Shown piece after piece: positions 1-13,800 of a DNA stretch of 64,000 nt; within the stretch, counting starts at the first letter, position 1, and every line of letters starts with the position of its first letter. The notes beneath the pieces are model-generated. The model searched no databases, was not told the DNA's origin, and worked only from the letters and a program-made list of their open reading frames with translations. Source of the stretch: Callaeas wilsoni (taxonomy: Eukaryota; Chordata; Aves; Passeriformes; Callaeidae); contig VWPU01013448.1 of assembly GCA_013398955.1 (NCBI GenBank), forward strand, positions 124,001 to 188,000. Direction: 5' to 3'. A program made the position numbers and the translations under genes.

Positions 1-740
1 TTTTTGGCATGCAGGTGTTCTAGCTAGTGGTCTCAGTGCAAAAGTTGGGCTGTGAGCTTTGAGTATGCAGCAAAAAGCAGTACCATGCATCCCTGGGGAC
101 TGGCATTGCATTCTGCACAACTGGAGGCCTCCCAAGTAGCTGGTACTGTGCAGAGAGCGTGGCTTGGTTTTCTCTTCAGAACCTCTGTTAATACAGAATA
201 GTGTCGTGTCGTACTTCCACTGATGTTTGTGCAGTAACCTAAACCGATTGGTTTTCGGTTGGAGGGCTGGGTGATCTGTTCAGTGCATATTCCCTAAAGG
301 AGGTTCTTGCTTCCACATCATGTTTCTTATATCAGATTTTCGCATGGGTGAAACTACAGCCTTTTGTAGTCAGCACTGAAGATAGATATTTACTCATGGT
401 AGCAAACTGCCATTTCCAGCTCTACTTCAGTATTCTATTCCATAGACAGGCTTTATTTGTTTGTTTGGCTTCCTTTAGACCTTTTAGCTTACGGGAGATA
501 CCAAGCTAGCCTGTGGTGGTCCCCATCTGAAGATGATCTGAAGGTACCTTTTACCCATATGTAGATTGTGCCACTTGCTTAAATCAGAGCCAATCTGGCC
601 TTTTAAGCCTGGTTTGGGGGAAAAAAAAAATTTGCTTCGTTTGCTCACTAGAAGATCCTGCAAGGTGTCTGTATGCAGGACACAACAGAAATTATTTTCA
701 AGTTGTCACATTGAAACCAAACAATTTTTATTTCTTTCAG
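1..740 (+). other. DPYD: 3' end of DPYD intron 7
   Basis: This is non-coding sequence upstream of the first recognised exon. It ends in a T-rich tract and TTTCTTTCAG, a good acceptor, at 721-740. There is an A10 run near 621-630. The 61-codon open frame at 566-751 crosses the acceptor in a different frame from the exon and is not considered coding. No repeat or RNA gene was recognised. Confidence 0.85.
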
Positions 741-828
741 ATAATTTTTAAGAAAGGCCTTGCAATGGATGGAATGACACTCCGTACCCTGAAAGAAGAT
801 GGCTACAAAGCAGTCTTTATTGGAATAG
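741..828 (+). CDS. DPYD: DPYD exon 8: end of first FAD-domain segment
   Basis: This 88-nt exon encodes residues 255-283 plus the first base of Gly284 (human numbering). It starts at phase 0 after TTTCTTTCAG and ends at phase 1 before GTAAGA. The translation begins IIFKKGLAMDG and ends KAVFIGI, matching the human stretch around Lys259 and the FIGIG strand. In the solved pig enzyme this region closes the first half of the FAD-binding domain (domain II, about 173-286); Leu261, a residue listed at the FAD site, is retained. The loop at 257-265 differs from human, while the FIGIG core is unchanged. Length and phase equal human exon 8 (c.763-850) as I recall it, which fixes the exon number. Confidence 0.97.
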
Positions 829-2135
829 GTAAGAAGAGCTCACAGTCCCAGGTTTTGTCATACTGAAATTGAAGGACTGATTAGGAATAAACTGGAACTT
901 GTATCTTTGTTTAATAGCATGATGGGAGAAAGCTTTAATTTGATGAATTATGGACGTATGGCATATAAGAAAAATTTTAAAATCAGGAAGCTAAAGCTAG
1001 CGGCCTTAAGACGATTATTAAAATTTTCACATTTATATTATAGATCTTAACACAAGATGCGAATGTAGCTGAATGGGTTGATTTATTGTTTGTTTAGATA
1101 GTTAAAAATGGATGAACTAAAAACCTGTGATTAATTGCCATATTGGCCTAGAGCGATACACAAGTTTAGTTTTCAATTTTTGCGAACAGCTTACTACACC
1201 CACACAATTACTGAGCCTATATGTAAGCCAGTGATGTCATGCTTGGTTGCTTTTTTTCTTTCATCCATATAAAATGTGTAACATCCTTCAGATAGGCTGT
1301 AGTGAAATATACTTGTGGAGTGGGTTAGCAAAATAAGCAGATTTTGACTTATACTAAAACTGGCATCATAGGTCTGTCTTCTTTCATATACCAGAGAAGT
1401 CCTGCACCTCTCTGCTGTTTGAATCATTGCTTCTTTTTAATGTTAGATTAGAATTATTATCCATTTACAAGTATTTTGAAGTACAGCTGGACCCATTGCT
1501 GCCATATGATAGGCATGTTGAGCAGGCGTTGTCTACAGTTGGTATGAGGCTTAATGCTCTTTATTGATCTAGACGTTGCCTAAGTGAACATAATAGGAAA
1601 CAAGTTGTCCAACTGTTCCTCCTTCCTATTATTGATTACAGAGATGTAATTCTTAGTACAACGACAACTGTTGTTTACCATCTGGTTATGCAGCATAATA
1701 AGCTTTGCAGGTCTATTCTGTTGTGTAATGATAGCAGAGAGTGTTGTGATTTATGTAATCCTAAATCCTCACATTGTTAGAGAACTTCCATGTATAGGAA
1801 TTCTGTTGTATCATATTTTGATGTAATTGTATACAAGGCAAATGGTGTGACTTACATTTTTTATTGTTTTCATCTGTGTCTTTCAAACTGCATTGCAAAA
1901 TCTCACCAATGAAGAATTAATTCATAAGCATTTGTTTTCTGGGAGTCTAGCACTTAGGAGAAAATTCTCAGACTATTTTTTTAACATCAGCTTTGTTCCT
2001 CTGCATTTCTGACTCAGAAGCTTAGAATAACAGTTCAGTTTCGTGTCAGCAAAAATGACCACTGAGCACTTCACATAGAATTGGAGTGTTTGGTTTACGT
2101 ATCTGGGTTTATCGTCTGACCTTGATAAAGCTATT

Positions 2136-2240
2136 CTAATAATTTAATATTCTATTATATTGATATATTTAATATTCTATTATATATAATATTCTAATAA
2201 TAATCTAATATTTTTGGTTAGAAATATATATATATATCTA
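2136..2240. repeat. AT-rich low-complexity tract
   Basis: The tract is almost purely A/T and contains two near-identical copies of TTTAATATTCTATTATAT followed by related ATATTCTAATAATA units and a short (TA)n run at about 2224-2237. It looks like simple-sequence expansion and can form cruciform or slipped structures. No gene function is inferred. Confidence 0.75.
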
Positions 2241-5200
2241 CAGACAACATTTTTCCATACAGATGCTAGGTAAAGGGACACAGCCAGAATTTTAATAAAC
2301 AAGATAAGGTATCTGAAGCATAATTCTCCTGTAAAGCATGTGTTCATTGATTGCACTAGGAAACAGAGGGTATAAATGCTAATGAAGGATTATGTGTACC
2401 TACAAAGTTTTGTTATTGGAAGCTGCCTTGCATTTCTGATGCCCTCTCTGTACCCCCTTGTCTGCCTGTCATCTCAGTTTTGCAGTTCTGTGTAAGACAG
2501 TGGACAATAATGTGGCCTTGCATCCTGGTAGGGAGAGGGGGAGGACATGCCAAGGGGTTGCATATTTGTGGAGTTACCTATATTAATGCAATAGAGCATT
2601 TATAAGCTCTCAGCAACAGCTGCTTTTCCATAATGAGTCTGAACTGCATTTCTTTTTGCGTTCTTTGCCTACTGAACAAACATATTCAATGAAATACCAC
2701 ATTTGAACATTACCATGAATCATAGGGGTAAAATAATTATGGAGCTACTTACATAAAGCAAAAGATTTATTTTTTGTTTTAGTTTGCTTCTGAATGAATT
2801 TGTACCTTGATGGAAAATAAATGTGGTATTTTCAATTTTCCCTGTTAGTGGAAAAAAGAAGTAGTAAATGAGTGTGTAAAAGAATATGAAATCCCTGATG
2901 GGACGAGAGTACAGTGTGAGAGGACTTTTTCACAGCAATGTGATTTTTGAAGAGCACACCTTTTGTCTTGCATATGAGATGGAACTCAAGATTTTATCAG
3001 TTGGGATTGTACAAAAGTCCATGTGTGATACATGAAACTGAAGAGCATTTGTAAATAACCAGCTACCTGAGGGCAGGGAGAGTTGCAAAGAGAACCTCAA
3101 AAACTATTTTTCACACAGTTATGCATCAGGGAAAATCTATTGCCTGTGGGAATGTTGTGTGTGGTAGGGAAAGTGCCCTCCACTGCAGGTTCTATCGATG
3201 GTAAAACACAGGTGACTGAGGTCTGAGCATTCTAGTGAGTGACCACATTGAAGAAAGATGAATAGCAAAGGCTTTTTGTGAGAGCTGTTTGGACAGGTGT
3301 TAAAAGTGTGCTCTAATCAACTATTTGCTGTATTTCTGACATGAGAGGTAAAGAATTCCTAAGAAGTTCACAAAAAGGATACAGGTTAACAGACTTATTT
3401 GAAATTAATAATAATAAAAAAGGATGCTTTGCTTCAGTTCTTTGCCTTACTGAGGCAGTGAGGCTGTGATGGTTTATCTTAAGGGGAAGCATGCTCTCCA
3501 GCCAGTAGTTCTGGTGCACTTAGTCACTCGTTCAAAGTTAAGAAAAATACCTTATAGTAGACTTGAAAACAAGCAGGTGGCCAGTATGTGTCACCAACCT
3601 TTGGCAACCTCTGGGGTCTCAGCGTGAGTCACAGCTTACCTCCATCTTACCTTTCCCAATTAGGCTGGGAAGACTCATGTGGAATTTGGGGTTATGAAGG
3701 CATATGTAGAACTAGGAAGGATGAAATCCCAGGAAAAGCTTTCATAGTTACCTGGAGAAGCAGCGAGGATCCAGCTGGGCAAAGGCAATGTAAGACATAC
3801 ACCGTGCTTGTGGTTTTCTCCAGCAGTCACAATTTCGGATTACAGCTAACATAAGTATTAGCAGGCAGTCCATGAGTCTCAGTTTCTTACATCAAAAGTA
3901 ATGATAGACAATAGCACGCATGATAATTTTTATAGGACCAAAAGGTAGCAGCTAAACAATGGGAGGAACAATATTCTTGGAGTCCCCACTGTATTTTTTT
4001 AGTTCTTTTTTTCATTGTCATTTAGATAGGTGCAATTTCTAAACTTAATCTTATTTCATTGGGCAATTTAAAATGCTAATTAAGAATTAGAGATGAAGAA
4101 TTAGTCCTTAAAGTTTTCATCATAGAATTCCAATTTTCTTCCAGTTACAAAACTTTTGGGTCTATTTTGTTACTCGCAAACATTAATTAATAGGAATGAA
4201 ATCTCCCAATTAAGCATTCAAAATTTTAAAACTGACCTCTAAATGTAAGCACAGAAAAAAATCCCATCCTGTCCTGATTTGAAAGATTATTCAATGTGCT
4301 CCACCTTGAATCAGCTCTGTTTTTTTGATAAGAAGAGTTTGTGAAGAATTTGTGGCTGAACTGACAAATCAGTTTGAAAATTTTGCTTTAAAAGAAAAAA
4401 AGTCTTGCATCAGTTGCTGCCTTCTGTAAACACCGTAGAGACTCAGGGCAACGGAGAATAAGCATGCTGAGAGCAAAAGGGGAAATCAATGAAGGGGTGA
4501 GGGGCTAGAGGAGAGAGCACGTGGTCCTCAGAGGCAGCAGAGTAAGGCAGCCAAGGGTATCCTACGGGGAACAGAGCAGTCTGAATGCTTTGTGTTACTG
4601 TGTCTCTTCGTGGATTTTCAGAGTGGAATATAAGTTTTACCAATAAAATAAAATAAAAAAGCACTATGTGTATGTGTCTCTCGTGGCTATCAGAGAAAAT
4701 GCAGAAATACCAGGCTTTTATTACTCATCCTTCCAGAAGTTAGGCTGTGTTCTTTGGAAAACAGGATTCTCTGGTTCTGTCTTTTAAGACTCCACAAAGC
4801 ATTGCATCTTCTTTTTGAAAGAGAAAGTACAAAACAGTTTCTTTATAGAACTACTTAATTGAATAAAAATGAATGAACTAAATATTTAAAGTATTTAAGG
4901 ACATTTTTCATGTGACATTCAAACAGCTACATAGAAATGCTATCACCATAAACATATTTTCTGCAGACTTTTACACAAGCCTCTATACTTATTCTATAAT
5001 ATTTTATCATAGGTGTTTTATATAACATCTACGTTCTCCTTAGATGAATATCAGATAAAAATATATCCTCAAATGTTGTTTTATTTGGTAAACTTTTAAA
5101 AAAAAGCTAAAGTCCCCATTCCCAGAAATTGCTTAGACACTTTAACTTCAGTGTTTGTAGGTTTAAACTTGCAGCACTAACTTTCTACTTAACTTCTCAT

Positions 5201-8200
5201 TGAGTAATGAAGATTGCTTGTTTCTTCTCCCATCTTCTGATGCTGAATCGCTGTAAAGTTAGTTTTATTGTATATGGGTATTCAGAGGTCTATTAAATAC
5301 TGTGCATTGCTGGGTTAGGTGAGTGCACCAAGTAAATCTAAGCAGATTGTTGTTTGAAGGTATTCTAAATAGTACATCTTGCTTGCAAGGGTTAAAACTG
5401 TACATAAAAAAAAAGAAAATAAATGAAATCCCTTGTGGAAAGAACCTTTGTTGTAATTGCAGTCATTCATAGCTAATTAACATAACATTCAAACAATGAT
5501 ATAATCAGATCATGTCATTGATTGGAGTGAAATTACACACCAAAAAAAAAAAAAGAAACTAAAAGTGCAAGCATTAATGTACCTTGTTTTAAAAAAAACT
5601 CTGTGAGATTGATTTACTCTCTCTTCCCCAAAAAGTAAGTAATCTCCTCATGCCAGTTATTATCTTCTGATTAACTATGCAGTGCCACCTGGTGTGCAGA
5701 TGGGAGGACTATTACACATCAAGAGCTCTGTTCACACCCACCCACACAGATATAAACCTACGTGGCAAAAAGTGAACAGATGTTCATTTTGCTTGTGCTA
5801 TAGGAAAAAATTGTGCATCGTACTCCTGATTCATAAACTAAATTTGGAGGACATGAAATCTGCATATGGGGCCCGTAGGCCCATGGCCAGCATAGACATT
5901 TATGGAGGAAATATGTCATGTTCAAAATAGTTCTCATTTCAGGTTGTGAACAGACTTTTATTTGCTTGCTTCTCTGGTTTTGGTTTACCTTGTATTTCTG
6001 ACTTTTCTTTTTCTTTTCACTTGCGATTTCACTTACCTCCTCCAAAGGAGGAGTTGAGAGGCAGAGTCATTTGAAAACATATCCAGGATTTATCAGTTAG
6101 TTGGTTGCTTTTCAGAATTGATTTGTGTTTCTCGATGTTTGTGATGTTCCCAAATGTTGTGGGAGGCTGTGAGGGCCCTTCGTGAAGAGCTGTTTGCCTC
6201 AGTGGCAATGTAGCAAGGAACGTAAATGGCAGTGCACCTTGGTTAAAGATGGAGCTTTAAGACAGGCTTTGTGCAGCCTTAGGATCACCAGCTCTATTGT
6301 TGGACATTTTTTGGTATTGTTTTGTATTATTTTATAATTTCATAAATATTTTGACGTTTTATAGCTTATATAGGTTTTGCTGCAAGGAAGCCAAAGCTGA
6401 AAGACAGGCAGATAAAAGACAACAAGTAAGGGAGAAAAATAGTACCTTGGAAGGTAGCGCAGCAAAGAATGATGTTGTTGGAAACACGGACAGCTAGATA
6501 CTCAAAATAAATGTGTGCCTGGCTTAGTTTCTGGGTTTATTTCATTGCCCCTTGTAGACAAGAGAGATGACTATTTCAGAATCTTGCAAAGAAAGTGCTT
6601 TTCACCGAGGATTTGAAATGGTGACAACAATGGCCTTTTAAACATTGGTATCCGTATACAGTAAAAGATATTAAAGGCTACACAACTAGGAAAAACGCTT
6701 GAAATTATATTTTCTTGTTGCAAACCAACATATTCAAATTCATATATCTACAAAAAGCTGTGAGCCTTTGGTATTAGAAATAATGAGAATGAAGTAATCA
6801 AGATGAGTCATGAAGTCAAACAGAGTACTTTGAAGAGTTTGAACAACAGCAGTGATGAAGAGCAGTGGCAGGATCTGGGCAAAGCCAATTCAAAATATTT
6901 CACAATTGCCTTACAGTACCCTGACTAATTTTAAAATTAAATTTTTAAAAAGTTGTTTTTTAAATTAAGATTCCATGAGAAGGCCAGTGATAGATGTGTT
7001 GGCACTTAGTACAAAACGAAGTCAAAACTTCACATTGAACCGCAACTGCATGAAGTGAAGTCCCAAGGAAGAAGGTCTGCACAAGTCTGTGCAGTCAAGG
7101 ACAGGAGTTCTTTATAATCTGCCTCTTGGACAGCCTTAGCTCGTGGCTCCCAGCGTGGAGAATAAATGCATCCTTCTTTAACACTACATTTCTTGTTTCA
7201 TGTCTCATGTGAATAATATTCTGAATGAATTATACAATCAGTTGATTCTAATACAAAACTTGTTAGTCCTGATTTTATTATCTTCTGCCACTTTTTAATC
7301 TAAAAAGCATTGTTATTAAAAAGCAAATACTTACATTAGAAAAGGAACTCTGAAAGAACCTGTTCTTACATGCTATAGCAGGAATTTGAACTTGCTATTA
7401 TTCCTGATGCAGCATCTTTCCTGGAGACCAACCATGTACATCAATCCAAGAATTTTTATGCTTGAGGCATTTTTTTCTACTTTTGGCATTTGTAGTAAGC
7501 TGTTATTTCAGCTCTTAGTCCCTGATACTGCTCTGGATATTGGTGAAATATTCCTATATATGCATCGGAAGCACTAGGCAGTTGAAAGCTTTTAGGGCTA
7601 AGATTCACCAAACAGCTTATTTATTATTAATAGTCTTAGGACACTTTCAAAAAATACTAATAATCTGCCCTTGGGCATCCTTATGATATTCACTTGTAAT
7701 TTACACAGATTTTTGTGCTCTTACTTACTTATCTTTCCTACCAAAACACTACTTAGCATAACAATCTCTCCTGCACATGTTTTAGAAAACACTCTCCTGT
7801 CTCTTTCCATGATGCCAGACAGTCTGCCTGAAGAAATGCTCATCTAAATATGACAAAATTAATTTGATTTGTATTGTTTTAAGATTAGTTAATTTTTTCA
7901 TATTAGTGGATTATGTAATCTAACATTATTTAACACTTTTTTTAATTCAAGCATATAGTTTTAAGCATTTTTACCTTTGAGGCATATAAAAAAAAGAAAA
8001 AAAAATGATGATGTTATATTGTATATTTTCCTATTTTGATGTTGCACACTTGAATGCTTTACACCTAAAGAAAAGAGCTTTGCTTGCTTGCATGTTGTTT
8101 CCAAAAGTTCACTCCATGACTGAGTTACTTTTATCTTTTAGATGTACAAATATTAATTATGCTGCCATCTTTTTACTTCCACATTAATATTCAGACACAG

Positions 8201-10709
8201 AATGAACAGCCTTCTAAAGTGCAGTTTGTGAGTTGATCCGTATCATTTACTCTATCTGAGCTTTCTTTTTTTTTTGTAAGAAAAGTGTATGTGGTCCCAT
8301 ATGAGTTTAATGCAATCAGACACTTTTTGAAACATTGTTCTACCTAATGCTTTAGGAGGACTGCCATAATACAAAGTCTAAATAATAGGTTTGGAAATTC
8401 CTTACTTTCCTTCATCTTGTTTGCAAAAGATAAAACACTGGTTAAAAGCCTAGTCTTGTTGCATTTAACTTTTTTGTTTTTAAAGCTTATACACAAATAG
8501 AAAGAGTATCAAAATCTCACTTACTTAGTGCCAATTATTGGTGAGAAGATGGCAAGCAATTTTTTGTGTTAATGAATAAAGCCTTAAGCAGTCTTCCTGT
8601 CATATTTATGTCTCATAAATATAATGTTCCTGAATTCATATTCCTTTCACTGCCCTCTCAGCAAGGGGTGTATCTGCTTGTTGAGTTGAATTGACAAAGT
8701 CAAGACAAAACTGGATTTGTGCTGTGGATTTGTAGTACGTGTTGAAAAACTTTCAGAGGTTGCTTCTTGCTCTGCCACTTCTCTGCTTCTTGAGAGTGGT
8801 GTCTAGGAAGCCACTGCTGGGCACGGGCAGGGCTGGGGGCTTCCATCTGACCCAGTGGTTGTCTTGTGCTCCTCAGTCACCTGCTTGCCTTTGCATCATT
8901 GCTCAGCAGTCAGGCCTTTGTTGGTTTAGGAACAGCTTGATACAGTGAAGGGCAGTTACCTCATTTTGGGGGAAAACCCTCGGGGTGCTTGAGGCCAGTT
9001 TTGGTTCATCATTTAACCTGGAGCACACGCATTAGCGATTCTGTTTCTGAGTGAGAGTCACAGTCTGAGGGCCTTCTGAGTCCTGTAATGGCCTGCAGTG
9101 TGTGCCCAAGGGAGTCCCTCCCTCCTCCCTTCAAACCTCAACACATCAATTGAAAAGCTTTCCTCTTCCAGAAGCGTTTGTAAGCTGACTGTCCTATGCA
9201 GTAGCATCCATCGCCATGGGAAGGCACATCCTCTGCCCTTCTTTGGTTTTAATGCCGTGGGCATTTTCAAAGGGAACAAATATCCGAGAAAAAAATTGTA
9301 CAAGCGCAGTATAAGTAATCTTTAACTAAGCTATGTGAATGTTTGTGCTGCTGTGCCTCTGATTTTGCATATAGGCAGATTGTCCAGGCTTTTGAACCAC
9401 TTGCTATGGTCATGATTCTTGAAAGTTGTTTTTTTGGTAGTCTAATCTGTACTTTTCAGATAGGTCGCTCATATGGTTGCTTTTAGTATGAAATTTAAAG
9501 TAACTGTGCAAATACATATATTTATGAATACAAAATGAAAGGCTAAGAGGCATACAAATATTTCTCTGGGTTTATGTAATATATTGGTGTGTTCTATAGA
9601 ATTGAGATCAACTTTCTCATTCTTTGTGCATGAAGTTACATAGATAGTCTTCTGTGTGCATTTTATAGTACCAAACCGTATTCAAAATTTGACACGTGGT
9701 AAACTTACAAGGTGTGTTTGTACTGTTAGTGTTTTAGTGTGTTAATGCTAAATTTACTGTAAATTGTCTTTATCAAAAGATGTTTACAAGACAAAACCAC
9801 AGAAATAAGCACACTAAGTAATTAGTGTTTCGATAATGCTAATACAAATTATGTTTATCTAACAGAGGAAATTATTTTCCAGATGTTGCCCTTGACACTG
9901 TTTTTTTGGAAATCTTTTGGTTATTGTTCATTAATTTGAGCTAAAAATGTACTGAGCTGAATATGAACCATTAGAGAAAGTGAAAATGCATTTAACAGCT
10001 AGTATGATAATTCAATATTCCCTCAAATGATCTTTGTTGATCAGTTTCATAGGAAGAAAAAGGAAGAATAGTAAGAATTTAAAGATCATCAGTTTTCAGC
10101 TAATTAATCTTTAATGTTAATATTGCCACTGTACTGAAATGGTAGTCACCAAGAAGAAACTTGCAGTGTATTACTACATTTCTGGGAGTTGTCAAGGTTT
10201 TATTTGTTACTGTTCAATTGATGTAATAGAAGATTGTGTAATTCACTTCAGATTTCATAGGATTATTTCTGTTAGAAATGATTATTTGTGACCATTGATA
10301 ATAGATGTTTATTTGGGTGTGATGCATATGTTTAAATAGACTCCAACGCTTTAGTAGATAGTGGAATGTCAGTACCTGATTATTATTTAAATTGAAATTA
10401 GATTATTGACCATTATTAAAGATAATTTCTAAATAATACAATATTTATAGCTTTTTCTCTAATACATTGGATTTTTAAATGAGAACAGAACTATCTTCCA
10501 AAGGAAATAGTTATTCTAATTTTATAGACAGTATATTGCTTAGTAGTTAGACATCAGAAATATCACAATTCATTATTTCAATGTCTGAGCGACTTAGACA
10601 TGATTGCATTTCTGTTTGCATCACAGGCTTGATGCTTCTATTGTGACTCAGCACAAATGTTTTGTAGGTGAAAAATGATGGCCAAATTTTTATCTGGGAG
10701 AAATTTATG

Positions 10710-10856
10710 ACCCTGAGATTAGCTCAGTTGGTCAGAGCATGGTGGTAATAACACCAAGTTTGTGTGTTCAATCCCTTATTGGTCATTCACTTAAGAGTTG
10801 GACTTGATGATCCTTGTGCGTCCCTTCCACCTCAGAGTATTCTGTGATCTGATAAT
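10710..10856 (+). mobile_element. tRNA-Ile-derived SINE with CR1-type 3' tail (TguSINE1-like)
   Basis: The 5' part is a decayed tRNA-Ile. An A-box-like TTAGCTCAGTTGG lies at 10719-10731. An intact five-pair anticodon stem TGGTG/CACCA (10740-10744 and 10752-10756) holds a loop with AAT at 10747-10749. A B-box-like GTGTTCAATCC lies at 10764-10774. The 3' part, from about 10784, reads like a CR1 LINE end: AGTTGGACTTGATGATCC, then CCTTCCACCTCAG and ATTCTGTGATCTGAT. A tRNA-Ile head joined to a CR1 tail is the architecture of TguSINE1, known from passerines and mobilised by CR1. The 7-bp ATTTATG occurs on both sides (10703-10709 and 10857-10863), possibly a target-site duplication or chance. The acceptor stem is lost, so it is not a working tRNA gene. 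Confidence 0.85.
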
Positions 10857-13800
10857 ATTTATGTTTTGTTAAACTTTACCCAGTTAGATAAGTCTGTTCA
10901 AAAAAAACCAAAAAAATGATCTCAGAAAGACTTTCCATACTTGGGTGACCAAGTAGCCGCTGTTCACATTTTTTTATTGCTTGTCTCCTTACAGTCAGAG
11001 TTTGAGTTCTTGACTGAACGTAGTCTCTAGCAGAAAGAAATTTGCAGTTAGAGGAGATAGAGTGACCATTCCGTGCATGAAGCATAAGGTACTTGGTTGT
11101 GGTGTCCGTACTAATTTCTGGGATAAAGTTCCTGCCTATTTTCTTTCTGTAGTAGCTGCTTGATAAAAAAGCTTGGTGTTAATTTACATTTTAAAAAAAC
11201 CCCAGTCCTTCTCACAGTAGATAGAATCTGAAGAATTCACCCCTAATTGTTACAATCTGTGCCTTCTTTGTGCACAGCTTTTTGTGGAAATCCCAACAAA
11301 ACTAAGTAAAGAAAGTTCTGAAATCTTAGCACTTTTTAAATTGTGGGGACATACAAGTCTTGATACAACCTCTACATTGACAAGTTGGTTTCTTATTTTT
11401 CAAATGCAAATATGGGCCTTTGCCTGTGCTGAATGTGCCCTTTATTGTATTGAGGCATAGAAAATACACATCGTAGCTCAGTCACTTCTGTAGACCTGCC
11501 AAGAATGGAATATGTTTAATCAGCCTTGGAGGGTGAATAATCCTAGATACAAGTGTGGCATTCAGTGTTCATTCAGAAAGATGTAGAATATGCAAACAAA
11601 ATGTTTCGTTAAAGGAGAGTTGAGTGAATTGCCGCTGCGGTAGTTTTTTTTTACCTGAAGCACGCACATTACCTTTAATTTTTCACTTGGTTAATAACAA
11701 AAATATAAATCATGCGCAGAATAGATCACTGGAGGGAAGCAGTGTGGTGTGATGTTCTGCTGAGGGTGAGACTTTTGGGCTCTGGCTATTGGCGTCCTGG
11801 CTGAGTTCATTCTTCTGTAATACCATATTGGAATAGTGAAATGTAGCACTAAAAGGACTGTGAAAGTGCTCAGTGCTGTAAAATGCTGTGGGGAAGCCAT
11901 ACGGTGTTCTTGCTGGCAAATGTTCAGGCTGTTTCTTGAAGCTACAGAAATCATCATTCCTAAGCTCTTGGAGTTTGTGTGGCTTACCCAATTTCATTTC
12001 TATTCCAGCATTTTGAAAAAGATGTGTAACAACCAATAGAGCAGATGAAATAATGCAGATTTTATTTTGCATTGTTGGCATGAATCCAGCAATATATCAA
12101 TGATCACAAGGAAGTTGAAATTTTTTATCAGATAACTTCTTACTCACATTGAACCATTTTCTTTAGATATTCCCCTGCAGGATTATGCTGTTAGGATATA
12201 TTGTATCTTACATACTGTTTTCTGAAATGAAATTTTAATAATTTATCAAAAATGAGATGTATCTTGCATAACGCCTAATATATATTTATTTCAACCTTTC
12301 AGATATGAAAAGACCTAGACCAGAAATAGTTTGCTTACATGGTTATATTTTACTTAGATGTTGGAAAAAAGCTTTGAAGACACTTTGATTGCATTCGTGT
12401 TGCCAATTTGAAGAGCAGCCTGACTTTGTTTCCTTCGGTTCTTAAAGAAAAAATGCTTCTGCTTGTATAATACCCCTTCTAAAACTGCACGTAGTAAGAT
12501 CTGCCATGCAGTAGGTGTTTCTAATAAGCATGTGGTAGTAGAAGGGTCAGGGACTAATCAGTGAATAAAAGTCAAAACTCAAAATGAGGTGCCTTTCCTG
12601 TTTAGCACTGGGCAGTGATAGATACTGATAATGTTTGATTAATGAGCAGCAGACTTGCACTGGGTGAAAACAACTGTAAGAAATGATTTATTATTTCAAA
12701 GGTATTGGAAGCTTACTGTATCTTGTAGATTCAACTGTGTGTGCCTGAATAAAATAAATGAGATGCAACATGTGAAAAATGAAAACACATTACTTGTAAA
12801 GGATATGTCACAAGCAGGGTATTTTTGTTCAAGTACGCTTTGTCACTTTGGGGATTTTTAATGTTGGTCTGAATACAAATCATTTAACTGGCTCATAAAA
12901 TCAACCTAGTTGGAATTCTTGCATCTATCATTGAGACAGAAATGAGGGTTAAACTTAATATGCTGGAACATCCCTTAAATTTTTGCATTTGGCATTATAC
13001 GCAGCTGTTCCAACCGTACATGTGAACAGAAAGAATTCTCCTAGCAGTATAATAGGAGTGAAAAAATGTATTGGTGCAATTTTATCGTTGATAGAAGGAA
13101 AATTCATTCTTTTGTAGCATCATTAAAAGGTAGTGTCATTAAAGTAGGTTAAATTTCCTGTAAATATGTCTATAAACCAAAGTCTGACTCTCTTCTCCCT
13201 ACTCAGGCTTTGTGTTTGAAAATGAACAATGACTTGTAGATGGAGATTTTACTTTTGCGTACCTGCAATTTAGTCTTGTGGTTGCTGGGTATAGTCTTTT
13301 AGGCTGCCTTTGGTTTATACAGTGACCTTTTTCTGTGCTGCGTGTCTGTGGCTGTCAATCTGGTGTCAGGTCCCTCGGCTCTGTTCAGAGCTGCCGTGGA
13401 GCTGGGAGCACAGAGAGCTAATGATGGTGCAGACTCACCTCCATCAAACTGCACTGTGCGTTCAGACAGGCTGGAGTGCCCCGACTCCAGGATTAGAGAA
13501 AACTGCCTTTTCTCTAGTTCTGGAAGTGGGAGAGGTAGGACAGTGGAAATGTAGTCTGCTCTCCAGATTTCTCCTCTTATGCTGGGTCAGTGACTGTGGA
13601 ACACTTCTCTGTAGTGGGTAATGTTTGGAAATTCTGATATATGCTGTTCCATAAATCCACACCTATTATGTGTATATACCTTACCCCCTTTCTTACTTTT
13701 CTGTTCTAATTCAGTAGACAGCTAAAATATTTTTTCTTCTTGGACTTTGTCACTGGTTATTTATATGTGTATAAATGCCAGTCAAAAAAATACATGTTTT

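Noticed and set aside
10710..10783. A tRNA-Ile gene
   Set aside because: The anticodon arm and box-like sequences are present, but the acceptor stem does not pair and the segment continues directly into a CR1-type tail, so it is a SINE head.
11710..12081. 123-codon - strand frame as a small gene
   Set aside because: No recognisable motif; other frames overlap it on both strands and the composition is ordinary intron.
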